Positions 11,331 through 21,100 of a stretch of DNA of 64,000 nt are shown one piece after another. Position 1 is the stretch's first letter. Every line of letters begins with the position of its first letter. Under the pieces are notes generated by a model. The model made no database searches, was not told the DNA's origin, and was given only the letters and a program-made list of their open reading frames with translations. Position numbers and translations under genes: made by a program. The stretch lies in the NCBI GenBank assembly GCA_014529385.2, contig CM043944.1, forward strand, positions 59,138,268-59,202,267, in the 5' to 3' direction. The DNA comes from Adiantum capillus-veneris (Eukaryota > Streptophyta > Polypodiopsida > Polypodiales > Pteridaceae).

Positions 11331-11697
11331 TAAGCTCACATGACATTTATGACACTTTGTTGCCTCTTTTCAGTGGTGGAAATACGAATGTAAGTTCCAA
11401 TGAGGCAAATGTACAGCCTATGGGGGTTTCTAAAAATGTTTTAGATCAGCCTATTACTGATGCAGATGTACATGATGTACTTGATGAGGAAAGGGCTGAA
11501 AATGAGTAGGCTAGAGGTATGCCAAAATGGCTGGTGCACACTTTACGTGACAGTAAATTGGATGCGCCTTTCTCTAGTCGTACTCGTTCAGGCTCTCACC
11601 ATGCATCTTATGCATCAGATTTTTATGCTTTGGCTGTGTCTAGATTACATGATGTTCAAGAGCCTCTGTCTTTTGATGAAGCACAGAATTCAGAAAA
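11331..11697 (+). pseudogene. copia integrase-RT linker, broken
   Basis: The reading S-H-D-I-Y-D-T-L-L-P-L-F, with a TAG at 11507-11509 and then S-S-R-T-R-S-G, is the low-complexity linker common before copia RT. A deletion or frameshift at about 11,699 removes the usual segment leading to I-G-T-K-W-V. Confidence 0.8.
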
Positions 11698-13122
11698 TTG
11701 AAAAAGGCCATTGGTACGAAGTGGGTTTACAAGTTAAAACACAAGCCGGATGGTGAGATCAATCGCCATAAGGCTCGACTTGTTGCAAAAGGTTATGCAC
11801 AGCAAAAAGGCATAGATTATGAAGAGACTTTTGCTCCCACTTGTCGTATGACTACTGTACGTTTTCTATGTGCATTGGCAGCTCATTTTGGTTGGGATGT
11901 ACATCAATCAGACATTGCTACTGCTTTCTTGAATGGTGACATATTTGAGGAAGTTTATGTAACGCAGCCTCGCGGTTTTGTTATAAAAGGACAAGAGGAC
12001 AAAGTGTGCAAATGTAAGAAGGCTTTGTATGGGTTGAAGCAATCTCCTCGTGCTTGGTATGAGAAAGCTAACACTCATTTGGTCAAACGAGGCTTTCGTA
12101 ACAGTCCAACAAAAAGCACATTGTATGTAAAGCGTGAGGGTGATGTACTTCTCATTGTGGTTCTTTATGTTGCTGATTTGCTGATCACTGGACCAAATGA
12201 GAGACATATTGCTGAATTTAAGGCTGATTTGAATGCTACTTTCAAGATGAAAGATTTGGGGCTGTTGCATCATTACTTGGGTATACAGTTTAAGCAGTGT
12301 GATGGTGGTATTGCCTTGTGTCAGAAAAGTTACATAGAGACATTGCTATGTAAGTTTGGACTTGAGGATTGCAAACATATTGCCACTCCCATGGAAACAG
12401 GTTTGAAGTTGAGTCTACATGATGCTGGCGATCCTGCTGATGTCACTCTTTACCAAACTGATGTTGGCTGCCTCATTTATGTATGCAACACGAGGCCGGA
12501 TATTCAGTTTGCAGTCTCACAGGTCAACAGATTTATGCATAGCCCAGGGTCTAAGCATTGGCAGGCTGTCAAGAAGATTTTCCACTACCTTAGTGGCACT
12601 TTACATCTTGGCTTGCTTTATCCCAAGGGGGGATCATTGCCGCCAGACTTACATGCTTTTTCGGACTCAGATTGGGCTGGTTGTTTTGACACGCGAGTGT
12701 CCACAAGTGGTTTTTGTTTCATGCTTGGCAGTTCATGTATATCATGGTTGAGCAAGAAGCAACCTATTGTGGCCACTTCGAGTTGTGAGGCTGAGTACAG
12801 GGCAGTCTTCACAGCTATGGTTGAGTGTGTATGGCTCAGACGCCTTATGGCTGATTTGGGTGTTGGACAGGACACTGCCAACACTATCTACACTGACAGT
12901 CAGAGCGCATTGGCAGTTGCGAGGAACCCAGTTTTTCATGCTCGCACAAAGCACCTTGAGGTGCATTACCACTATTTCAGGGAGAGGCTCTCAGCAGGAG
13001 AGATCAGCTTGGCTTATGTGCCAACACAGGACAACCTTGCAGATCTTTTCACAAAGGCATTGTCTCGTGAGAGGCTTGAAGCTTTCCGCAAAGCTTTGGG
13101 CTTACTGCCCTTTGTGGATTGA
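11698..13122 (+). CDS. copia reverse transcriptase and RNase H, open frame with mutated catalytic box
   Basis: This 474-codon frame is open from the I-G-T-K-W-V-Y-K start of the RT to the RNase H end. Visible landmarks are H-K-A-R-L-V-A-K-G, Q-S-D-I-A-T-A-F-L-N-G (first catalytic Asp), L-Y-G-L-K-Q-S-P-R-A-W, the Y-V-A-D box at 12165-12176, C-E-A-E-Y-R-A (RNase H) and D-S-Q-S-A-L. The second-motif box is Y-V-D-D in active copia elements; here the first Asp is Ala (GCT), so polymerase activity should be lost. The frame probably has no start of its own because it was part of a polyprotein. Confidence 0.93.
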   Translation: MKKAIGTKWVYKLKHKPDGEINRHKARLVAKGYAQQKGIDYEETFAPTCRMTTVRFLCALAAHFGWDVHQSDIATAFLNGDIFEEVYVTQPRGFVIKGQEDKVCKCKKALYGLKQSPRAWYEKANTHLVKRGFRNSPTKSTLYVKREGDVLLIVVLYVADLLITGPNERHIAEFKADLNATFKMKDLGLLHHYLGIQFKQCDGGIALCQKSYIETLLCKFGLEDCKHIATPMETGLKLSLHDAGDPADVTLYQTDVGCLIYVCNTRPDIQFAVSQVNRFMHSPGSKHWQAVKKIFHYLSGTLHLGLLYPKGGSLPPDLHAFSDSDWAGCFDTRVSTSGFCFMLGSSCISWLSKKQPIVATSSCEAEYRAVFTAMVECVWLRRLMADLGVGQDTANTIYTDSQSALAVARNPVFHARTKHLEVHYHYFRERLSAGEISLAYVPTQDNLADLFTKALSRERLEAFRKALGLLPFVD

Positions 13123-13184
13123 TCCTGTCCTCAAGGCATGGCACTTCCCTTTACTCATGTGCCAGCTCTCATTCACCGCATCAC

Positions 13185-13197
13185 TCCAGGGGGGATT
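13185..13197 (+). other. Polypurine tract of the copia element
   Basis: CCAGGGGGGATT lies immediately before the TGTTACC start of the 3' LTR, the position used to prime plus-strand DNA. Confidence 0.85.
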
Positions 13198-13424
13198 TGT
13201 TACCATATACATGTGGTAGTGATGTGTGTGAACACACTAGGACCGCCGGGGCATTTTTTCCCTCTTTAGGAGGTTTTTTCCCCTATGCATTGTATATACG
13301 CCCATCACTCTAGGGCTATCTATCTTTCCATTGCACACTAAGTAACACACTCTCTATTGTGTGCCTTGAGCTTCCTTTGTCTTCTCCAAGCTGTGTGTGT
13401 TTCTTTGCAACCCTAATTCCAACA
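13198..13424 (+). repeat. 3' LTR of the copia element
   Basis: Second copy of the 227-bp LTR, followed directly by the ACAAT target duplication. Confidence 0.97.
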
Positions 13425-13429
13425 ACAAT

Positions 13430-14137
13430 GTATACATAAAATTATACACTTTGGACTATTAATAAGCCTCTCTGGTTAACTCATGTGATACAATACACAT
13501 TCTAAAAAGTGAGCGCCCCTAGAGTTGTACTTTACTATAGTTATCCCCCCCCCCCCCAAATAAACTACAAAATCAAATAAGCGCTCACGACTACATAATG
13601 GTCCTTCATTTCCTAGTTTGTGTCTCTACCTTCTTCTTCCCTTTCTTGTTGGCTTTTACTTTTATTATCGATGTGAAAAAATCAGCTGGCTCTTTCCTTA
13701 GCTGCTTGGCAACAACACTTCTCCATATATAACCATATGGGTGCTATCTTGCTCTGTCTCAATGCCTTCTAGTTCGATATATGGGCACTAGAAAATAGGT
13801 AAGTCCTCCTTAGTCTTGGGAATCTTAAGCTCTGGGGATATATCATGGTGGTTATTTTCACTTGCACTTTGCTTTGGCTAGGGGTCATAGAAACTTGATT
13901 GGAGGCTCCATCCCAACACTCATCTAGCTATGAGCCTCTATGCCCCCAATTTTCGTGTCTTGGGAGAAAAACTTTGGATCAACCCTTGCGCTCTTTCTCC
14001 AAGAATCTCTTTCACGTGCAGACAATGGTATACACAGAAACATGATCATATGCACTACATACATAACCGCACGTGCACGCATACATACATAAATACATAT
14101 ACATGTGTGTGCGCACACATACACGTAGACATATATA

Positions 14138-14188
<51 letters not shown>

Positions 14189-15600
14189 TTAATATTTTTC
14201 TTGTAGATATTCTCATAAACAAATATATACAACGCTAATGAACATTAAAAAAACATGACATCCATATGTAAACAACAAGAGGTTTATGTAAAGAGCAAGG
14301 TTATAAACTATTTTGGTGTCTCTTTTTATTAGTTTTAGATGCAACCATTAGTCATTTCAATCTTTCATAATCACTTACAATATCGACGAAGCAAGGTATT
14401 GTGGAGATATTGATGTGATAACTTTGCATCCTATGGATATAGTTGTTAATGTCCTCTTTTTGGTGTGGCTTGAATTGGTTTGTTATAATTGTCATTCATA
14501 TTTTCTTCTACATGATCATGGTCCAAGTTGGGATGCTATAGTCAACATTTAGTGATGGAAATACATCATGCGACATGCTCAAAAGTGAGACTCAAATAAA
14601 CTAGCTCAATTCGTAGAACCTCTCCAAAGTAGTTTTGAGATTGAAGGAGATCTTGGGGACTACATAGCATTTCGAGTCCACTAAAGATCCTCTACCTTGC
14701 GAACTTTGGTCGTTTGGTAGCCCCAACTGCCTTGGTTTTCCTTGTGTAAGAGGCCATAGAAGTAGCACCTATGCAATCTCCCTGGTTCATACATGTGTGT
14801 AACGTCCTTTGGGATGGTCCCGACCCGTGTTTGCCTCTATTTTCATGCCCCTTTTTGGAGTAGTTTATCTTGGATTGCAACTTGAATCTTGGATTGCAAC
14901 TTGCAGACACCAAGGTGTGGTTTCCCTACAACTTTGTTTAGCCTTCATAACATCCTTGTGCCTTAAGACTTCTTTGTAGTGAGCCACCCTATTGAGCTTT
15001 TTTCCCATCTTGACCAGCCTTCAGCCCGTCAATGCGCATTACCATCACTGACTTATTTTATTCTTGGACTAGTGCTTTTGGTTGATAAGTCTATTTCTTT
15101 GCTTTTTTTTCACCCATGGTGATGTCCTAGCTACCGTTGGAGCTGAGGAATCCAGTAGCAAGTTGTCCAACCTAAAATTAGGTAGACTCTTTGATGAGGA
15201 AGCATAACATTTCTTGGAAAGTTCCAGTTGGACATTGGGTGTGCCCATCTCATATTGGCTATATTTCAAAATGGAGACGAAGGCATTAATGGAGCCACAT
15301 GATCCTTCACTAGGGTATCTGTAAAAGTTCATCATGTGAATTTGGAGCAGATAAGAATAGCATTGTAGCATTGATGGAGGTCCATTCAACAAGTAAATTA
15401 AATTGGACTTGCCACGTGAAATTCAGTTTCCTCAAAATGAACTAAACGCTCCAGTTTGCAACGCAGAAATCCTACCATCTAGTAGTTTCTAGCCTTTCTA
15501 GCTTAGTGTGTGAGCTGCTTGCTTGCACTTGTCTTTGTTCCATCCATATTTAGGCTTTGTGAATTGGAAATTCAACCAGATCCCCTCTAGCTTGATTTAA
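13430..15600. other. No recognisable gene; poly-C and (GT)n tracts
   Basis: The start may continue the older LTR-like sequence interrupted by the copia insertion. It holds a C tract at about 13,544-13,557 and a (GT)n run at 14,141-14,187. Minus-strand open frames at 14,692-14,913 and 15,069-15,392 show no motif I recognise and are probably chance. The last 200 bp before the PPR gene contain stops in all frames. Confidence 0.5.
14141..14187. repeat. (GT)n microsatellite
   Basis: About 23 uninterrupted GT units, preceded by a CA/CG-rich flank. Confidence 0.97.
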
Positions 15601-15645
15601 GAATCTCATCATGAGTGTCAGCGCCTTGCGCAATGCCACATGCCT

Positions 15646-18459
15646 TCAAGAAATAAGCATAGCCTTCAAGACAAAACTATAGGTGACTGGATTTGGAGAG
15701 ATACACTCGCTTTGCATCTGCTGTAAACAGTCCAGAGCTTCCTGGCCCTGGCCTTGCTCAGCATATCTTGCAATCAGTGCATTCCAAGACTCAACATTAC
15801 GGACAGGAAGTTCCTCAAGCACTTTTTCTGCTTTCGGAAGTGCACCACATTTAGCAAACATGTCAACCAAGGCATTGCCAAGCATGACATCTTTTTTCAA
15901 CAGCTCCCGACTAACAATATCAGTGTGAATTTTTGTGCCCAAATCAGCATCTTGCACAGATCCACAGGCCTTCAAGATGCACGTGTAGGTGATTGCATCT
16001 GGAGAGAGGCCCTCGCTTTGCATCCGCTGAAAACAGCCTAGAGCTTGCTGGCCCTGCTTCTGTTGCACGTATCCCGCAATCAATGCACTCCAAGAGATAA
16101 CATTTCGGACAGGAAGCTCCTCAAGCACTTTTTCTGCTTTCTGAAGTGTACCACATTTGGCATACATATCGACCAAGGCATTGCCAAGCATGACATTTTT
16201 TTGCAACAGCCCCTGACTAACAATATCATTGTGAATTTTTGTGCCCATATCAGCATCTTGCGTAGAGCCACATGCCTTCAAGATGCATGCGTAGGTGATT
16301 ACATCTGGAGAGAGGCCCTCCCTTTGCATCCACTGAAAACAGCCTAGAGCTTTCTGGCCCTGCTCATGTTGGGCGTATCCCGCAATCAGTGCATTCCAGG
16401 AGACGACATCCCGCAGAGAAAGCTCCTCAAGCACTTTTCCTGCTTTCTGAAGTGCACCACATTTGGCATACATATCAATCAAGGCATTGCCAAGCATAAC
16501 ATTCTTTTGCAAAAGCCCCTGACTGACAATATCAGCATGAATTTTTATGCCTATTTCAGCATCTTGTGTAGAGCCACATGCCTTCAAGACGCATGCGTAG
16601 GTGATTGCATCTGGAGAGAGTACTTCGTTTTGCATCTGCTGGAAACAGCCTAGAGCTTGCTGCCCCTGATCCTGTTGCACGTATCCTGCAATCAGTGCAT
16701 TCCAAGAGACAATGTTTCGGACAGGAAGCTCCTCAAGCACCTTTTGTGCTTTTTGAAGTGCACCACATTTGGCATACATATCAACCAAGGCGTTGCCAAG
16801 TACAACATCCTTTTTCAACAGCCCCCGACTAACAATCTCATCATGAATTTTTGAGCCCATGTCAGCATCTTGAGTACAGCCACAGGCCTTCAAGATGCTG
16901 ACATAAGTGATTGCATCTGGAGAGAGGCCCTCACTTTGCATCTGCTGAAAACAGCCCAGAGCTTCCCAGCCCTGCCCCTGTTCTGCGTATCCTGCAATCA
17001 ATGCATTCCATGAAATGACATCCCAGACATAAAGCTCCTCAAGAACTTTTTTTGCTTTCTGAAGAGCACCACATTTGGCGTACATGTCGACCAAGGCATT
17101 GCCAAGGATAACATTTTTTGGTACCAGCCCCTGACTAACAATATCATCGTGAATTTTTATGCCCATATCAGCATCTTGCATAGAGCCACATGCCTTCAAG
17201 ATGCAGACGTAGGTGATTGCATCTGGAGAGAGGCCCTCACTTTGCATCCGCTGAAAACAGCCCAGGGCTTCCCGGCCCTGCCCTTGTTGGGCATATCCCG
17301 TAATCAATGCATTCCACGAGACGACGTCCCAGACAGAAAGCTCCTCAAGCACTTTTTGGGCTTTCTGAAGAGCGCCACATTTGGCGTACATGTCGACCAA
17401 GGCATTGCCAAGCACAACAGTGCTTTGCAACAGCCCCTCACTAACAATATGAGCATGAATTTTTATGCCCATATCAGCATATTGCCTAGAGCCACATGCC
17501 TTCAAGATGCACGCGTAGGTGATTGCATTTGGAGAGATGCCCTCGCTTCGCATCTGCTGAAAACAGTCCAGAGCCTTGCCCTGGTCTTGTTGCGCATATC
17601 CTGCAATCAGTGCATTCCACGAGACGACGTCCCGGACACAAAGCTCCTCAAGCACTCTCTGTGCTTTCTGAAGTAAACTGCATTTGGCATACATGTCAAC
17701 CAAGGCATTGCCAAGCACGACATTTTTTTTCAACATCCCCTGACTAACAATATCATCGTGAATTTTTATGCCCATATCAGCATCTTGTATAGAGCCACAT
17801 GCCTTCAAGATGCATGCGTAGGTGATTGCATCTGGAGAGAGGCCCTCCCTTTGCATCTGCTGAAAACAGCTTAGAGCTTTCTGACCCTGCTCATGCTGGG
17901 CATATCCCGCAATCAGTGCATTCCAAGAGATAACATCCCGCAAAGGAAGCTCCTCAAGCACTTTTTGCGCTTTCTGGAGAGCGCCACATTTGGCATACAT
18001 ATCGACCAAGGCAGTTCCAAGCACTACATTTTTTTGCAACAGCCCCTCACTAACAATATCATCGTGAATTTTTGTGCCCATATCAGCATCTTGCATAGAG
18101 CTACATGCCTTCAAGATGCACGCATAGGTGATTGCATCTGGAGAGAGGCCCTCACTTCGCATCTGCTGAAAACAGCCCAGAGCTTCCTGGCCCTGCCCCT
18201 GTTGGGCATATCCTGCAATCATTGCGTTCCAAGAGATGACATCCCGCACAGGAAGCTCGTCAAAGACTTGTTGCGCCTTGACAAGTGCACCGCACTTGAT
18301 ATACATAGTGACCAACATGTTCCCTAAGTATGTGTTCTTTTCAAGTAACCCACTATCATGAATATCAGCATGAATCTTACTGCCTTGGTACAAATCCTTC
18401 TTCTTAGCACAGTCTTTGAGTGAGCTCACAAAAGAAAGACTCATTCTCTTTCTCTCCAT
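15646..18459 (-). CDS. PLS-class pentatricopeptide repeat (PPR) protein, C-terminally truncated
   Basis: A 937-codon intronless frame on the minus strand encodes nine near-identical triplets of about 101 residues. Each has P, L and S motifs with landmarks A-L-V-D-M-Y-A-K-C-G-A-L, S-W-N-A-L-I-A-G-Y-A, S-P-D-A-I-T-Y and I-L-K-A-C-G. PLS-class PPR proteins bind single-stranded RNA in mitochondria or plastids and usually act in C-to-U (in ferns also U-to-C) editing. No E or DYW domain is present: the frame ends V-L-K-A-M-L-I-S because an approximately 20-bp insertion carrying a second CTTGAAGGC breaks the next repeat near 15,650-15,670. One more partial repeat (A-C-G-I-A-Q-G-A-D) survives out of frame. 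The N-terminus (M-E-R-K-R-M-S-L-S-F) is not an obvious transit peptide. It may be a recently truncated gene or a protein that works with a separate DYW partner. Confidence 0.9.
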   Translation of the reverse strand: MERKRMSLSFVSSLKDCAKKKDLYQGSKIHADIHDSGLLEKNTYLGNMLVTMYIKCGALVKAQQVFDELPVRDVISWNAMIAGYAQQGQGQEALGCFQQMRSEGLSPDAITYACILKACSSMQDADMGTKIHDDIVSEGLLQKNVVLGTALVDMYAKCGALQKAQKVLEELPLRDVISWNALIAGYAQHEQGQKALSCFQQMQREGLSPDAITYACILKACGSIQDADMGIKIHDDIVSQGMLKKNVVLGNALVDMYAKCSLLQKAQRVLEELCVRDVVSWNALIAGYAQQDQGKALDCFQQMRSEGISPNAITYACILKACGSRQYADMGIKIHAHIVSEGLLQSTVVLGNALVDMYAKCGALQKAQKVLEELSVWDVVSWNALITGYAQQGQGREALGCFQRMQSEGLSPDAITYVCILKACGSMQDADMGIKIHDDIVSQGLVPKNVILGNALVDMYAKCGALQKAKKVLEELYVWDVISWNALIAGYAEQGQGWEALGCFQQMQSEGLSPDAITYVSILKACGCTQDADMGSKIHDEIVSRGLLKKDVVLGNALVDMYAKCGALQKAQKVLEELPVRNIVSWNALIAGYVQQDQGQQALGCFQQMQNEVLSPDAITYACVLKACGSTQDAEIGIKIHADIVSQGLLQKNVMLGNALIDMYAKCGALQKAGKVLEELSLRDVVSWNALIAGYAQHEQGQKALGCFQWMQREGLSPDVITYACILKACGSTQDADMGTKIHNDIVSQGLLQKNVMLGNALVDMYAKCGTLQKAEKVLEELPVRNVISWSALIAGYVQQKQGQQALGCFQRMQSEGLSPDAITYTCILKACGSVQDADLGTKIHTDIVSRELLKKDVMLGNALVDMFAKCGALPKAEKVLEELPVRNVESWNALIARYAEQGQGQEALDCLQQMQSECISPNPVTYSFVLKAMLIS

Positions 18460-18538
18460 GTTTGCTTGTGTAGCCTTTATTGCTGCTTTCTTGGCGGTGT
18501 TCTGTGAACATACAATGATCGCTGTTGAGAGAGGAAAA

Positions 18539-18540
<2 letters not shown>

Positions 18541-18586
<46 letters not shown>
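18541..18586. repeat. (GT)n microsatellite upstream of the PPR start
   Basis: About 23 GT units lie 80 bp 5' of the PPR ATG, in what should be its promoter or 5' UTR. Confidence 0.97.
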
Positions 18587-18591
<5 letters not shown>

Positions 18592-18950
18592 CAGCGGTTC
18601 TTACATACCGTTCCATAAAGGCGACCCCCATCGCACGTTTCTTCTGCTATGAGGGTGGGCTCCCAGTTGCGACGCTACACGCCTCACATGTTTTTTTTTT
18701 TTTTTGGCAACTCTCTTCAGAGCTCGGGGGTGTCCTTTTATCGTCCATTGCTTTCGTTGTGTCCAAGCTATGGTGAAGGTGGACATCGTGCCATGTCACA
18801 CTGGTGACTGCACTATTGGTTTGCTTGGGATGGGCTGTGAGCAGCGAGTTGCTCCTGGAGACCTGTGCTCAAAACCTCTCATCTGCATCCAAAACCTCTC
18901 CTCTTTTTGGCCATTAGCTCTTTTTCATTAGCTAATGAAAAAGGGGAGGC
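18587..18950. other. Intergenic DNA, no feature beyond a T tract
   Basis: A T run of about 17 bases sits near 18,692-18,707. No gene or repeat partner was recognised. Confidence 0.5.
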
Positions 18951-18957
18951 TATTTTA

Positions 18958-19482
18958 AGGAAAATTACCAAAATACCCTTCCAATTTGCCAAAATTCTCA
19001 AAATGCCCTTGGTATTTTTAGAATTCCCAAAATGCCCCTCGTATTATATCAAAATATGATTTCGTCTGAAAGTGGTGCAAAACAGTTTAGCAGGTAGCAA
19101 GGAGCAGGTCACAATGCCACGCAAAGCTGAGGTGAAGATACCATCGCATGCTGAAGTGCTGCTAGAGTTGTGAGATGGTCGCTTGCCCCTAATGCTTGCT
19201 TACTCGCCAGCTCTGAGTGCAAGTCGGGTACAACAGCAGGTGTCGCAATACAAGCCAGGTTTCAGCTGTGGCGAAGGCGTTAACTTCCATGCCCCTTGAG
19301 GGCGACAAGTTGCAGAAACAAGGCCAGCCTTAAGGACTTGGGGTATCTTGGGAATTTTCAAAATATTTAAGGGTATTTTCAAAAATATAAGGTGTATTTT
19401 GTGGGCAAATTGGGAATTTGAAAATACGAGGGACATTTTGGGAATTTCATCAAAATAAAGGGGTATTTTGGTAATTTTTCCT
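18958..19482. mobile_element. MITE-like element, 525 bp, with TATTTTA target duplication
   Basis: The ends are inverted copies: AGGAAAATTACCAAAATACC on the left, and on the right the complement of AGGAAAAATTACCAAAATACC. Subterminal blocks (AAATGCCC and CCAATTTGCC types) are also mirrored over roughly 100 bp. The flanks share TATTTTA (18951-18957 and 19483-19489). Because the last A/T bases are ambiguous the duplication could be 5 to 7 bp. There is no coding capacity. I infer a non-autonomous DNA transposon and cannot assign its superfamily. Confidence 0.75.
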
Positions 19483-19726
19483 TATTTTAAACATTGATCT
19501 TTTAATTTTTTAATTGATTAGTTTCTGATGGTGGATGGAGTAAGTGGTCATTTTTTTTATTTATTGGTTGGACGACATACGAATCCTAGAGGGGATACGA
19601 ATCGTGAGTGAGATCTTTAGTACCTACTAGTCTAAATTTGGTACTCCTACTACCCCCAATAGCGTTAGTCCAAAAGCCTTTTTTTATAAATAAAATTCCA
19701 CTTACGTAACCACCTTTGCCGCCCTC

Positions 19727-19728
<2 letters not shown>

Positions 19729-19771
<43 letters not shown>

Positions 19772-19848
19772 AGATCACGTTGGTACTCCATCACCATGCC
19801 TCAGCGGCTTAGCCTTGCACTCGAGCTCATCATGCACCAACCATGGCC

Positions 19849-19890
<42 letters not shown>
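19729..19890. repeat. Two (GA)n tracts separated by ~80 bp
   Basis: GA runs at about 19,729-19,768 and 19,852-19,890 lie directly upstream of a small LTR. Confidence 0.95.
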
Positions 19891-19892
<2 letters not shown>

Positions 19893-19905
19893 CTTGTGCC
19901 TTCCT

Positions 19906-20094
19906 TGTCAGGACAAGGATCCTAAGGAGCAAGGCTCGACCTAGGGGTTCAGGGACCTAAGCAGGGACTCAGACTGGACCAGTGTGGACTAGGGATCCAT
20001 ATTATGGCTAGGGCTAGGAGCAAGCCTATATATAGGGTGGTAGGGGGGTGGATCCTGCATGTTAGTCTCCTAGGCCTTTCACTGGTATCAGAGC
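19906..20094 (+). mobile_element. Short LTR with primer binding site
   Basis: The sequence from TGTCAGGACAAGGATCCTA to CTTTCA (19,906-20,081) contains a TATATATAGG box near 20,028 and is followed by TGGTATCAGAGCTCAGG, an initiator tRNA-Met primer site at 20,083-20,099. A diverged copy lies in reverse orientation at 28,609-28,778. The LTR is only about 176 bp, as in small copia or TRIM elements. No gag or pol is recognisable downstream, so this is the 5' end of a truncated or non-autonomous element. Confidence 0.8.
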
Positions 20095-20156
20095 TCAGGG
20101 GGAGCTATGGAGGAGGGAGGAAGGCTTTGCATGGAATGCATGTGCTATCTCTCTCA

Positions 20157-20158
<2 letters not shown>

Positions 20159-20223
<65 letters not shown>
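20159..20223. repeat. (TC)n tract in the element leader
   Basis: About 32 TC units begin some 60 bp after the primer binding site. The reverse-oriented relative at 28.4-28.8 kb has a (TC)n tract, read on its own strand, at the equivalent place. Confidence 0.95.
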
Positions 20224-20225
<2 letters not shown>

Positions 20226-20511
20226 GTCGTGGACAAGTCCTCTAGCAAGGGAGGAGCTGAAGGTCGTGGGCAGGCGCCCTAAGCAGGAGACGGAGGGGCC
20301 GTGAAAGAAGCAACATGGGCATGGACTCCAAGGGCAGAGAAGTTCTCTACATAGAGGGCAGCCGAAGCCGCAGCATGGGCAGCAACCCTAAGGGGGGAGG
20401 AAGGCGGGTTTTCGATCGGCACCAAACGGTGCGCACGGGAGCTTAGAAGGAGCGCGAGGGGGAGATGAGAAAAACCCGTCACAGGGACGGGTGCATTCGA
20501 GCAACAACGAC

Positions 20512-20513
<2 letters not shown>

Positions 20514-20555
<42 letters not shown>
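20514..20555. repeat. (TC)n microsatellite beside the palindrome array
   Basis: About 20 TC units end at the first CACGTG of the palindrome ladder. Confidence 0.95.
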
Positions 20556-20558
<3 letters not shown>

Positions 20559-20774
20559 GTGGCGCCTCTTATGGCGCCACGTGTCGTGCCACGTGTACTG
20601 TCGCCTAGCGACAATACACGTGGCAGGACACGTGGCCACGTTACTGCCTCCGTGGTAGTGCGGGTGACCACGTGGTGAGCCACGTGTACCGTCAGTTGGC
20701 GACGGTACACGTGGCCAGACCACGTGGACACGCAACGGCCACCTACGTTGCGTGTCCACGTGGCTAGCCACGTG
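20556..20774. repeat. Ladder of near-perfect palindromes carrying eleven CACGTG (G-box) cores
   Basis: CACGTG occurs eleven times in 219 bp. The cores lie in successive inverted repeats: 20,556-20,583 (11-bp perfect arms, 6-base loop), 20,578-20,634 (27-bp arms, 25 pairing, 3-base loop), 20,679-20,715 (15-bp perfect arms) and 20,720-20,763 (18-bp perfect arms, 8-base loop). The arms of neighbouring hairpins are related, as if one hairpin was copied repeatedly. CACGTG is the G-box bound by plant bZIP and bHLH factors. The ladder lies 640-860 bp upstream of the ParB-methyltransferase start. Whether it acts as an enhancer, forms cruciforms, or is simply a hairpin satellite is unknown. Confidence 0.85.
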
Positions 20775-21069
20775 TGTGTGTCCACACACACACACGCAAA
20801 AAGCGTGTGTGTGTGTGAACACACACACCAACTTAAACGCGCACACACACACGGGCGCGTGTGTGTGTACACACACACACGCTGGCGTGCGTGTGTGCAC
20901 CACACACACACGCCTCAGTGCAACGTGTGTGTGTGTGTGTGGCGCACACACACGTGCGCCTGCATGTAGCGTGTGTGTGTGCGCACACACACACGTACAC
21001 ACGCATGTGCACGTGCACACACACACACTGCACGCACACACACACGTGCACGCGCACGTGCACACGCTG

Positions 21070-21100
<31 letters not shown>

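Larger units (their letters stand above)
8647..13424 (+). mobile_element. Ty1/copia retrotransposon, complete but inactive
   Basis: The element has two 227-bp LTRs beginning TGTTACC and ending CAACA, a tRNA-iMet primer site, gag with a zinc knuckle, protease, integrase and RT-RNase H in copia order, and a G-rich polypurine tract before the 3' LTR. The 5-bp target duplication ACAAT (8642-8646 and 13425-13429) is perfect. By direct comparison the LTRs differ at 8 of 227 positions, 7 of them transitions. Nonsense codons (9327, 9726, 11507), frameshifts (about 10,735, 11,130 and 11,700), an integrase deletion near 11,310 and a mutated RT active site show that it cannot move by itself. At about 4.8 kb it is near normal copia length. 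Confidence 0.97.

Noticed and set aside
15754-18327. Plus-strand open frames opposite the PPR gene
   Set aside because: They mirror the PPR repeats in antisense, recur with the same period and have no meaning of their own.
15646-18459. Regular ~300-bp DNA repeats considered as a satellite or CRISPR-like array
   Set aside because: The repeats translate into canonical PPR motifs in one continuous frame, and the period equals three PPR motifs.
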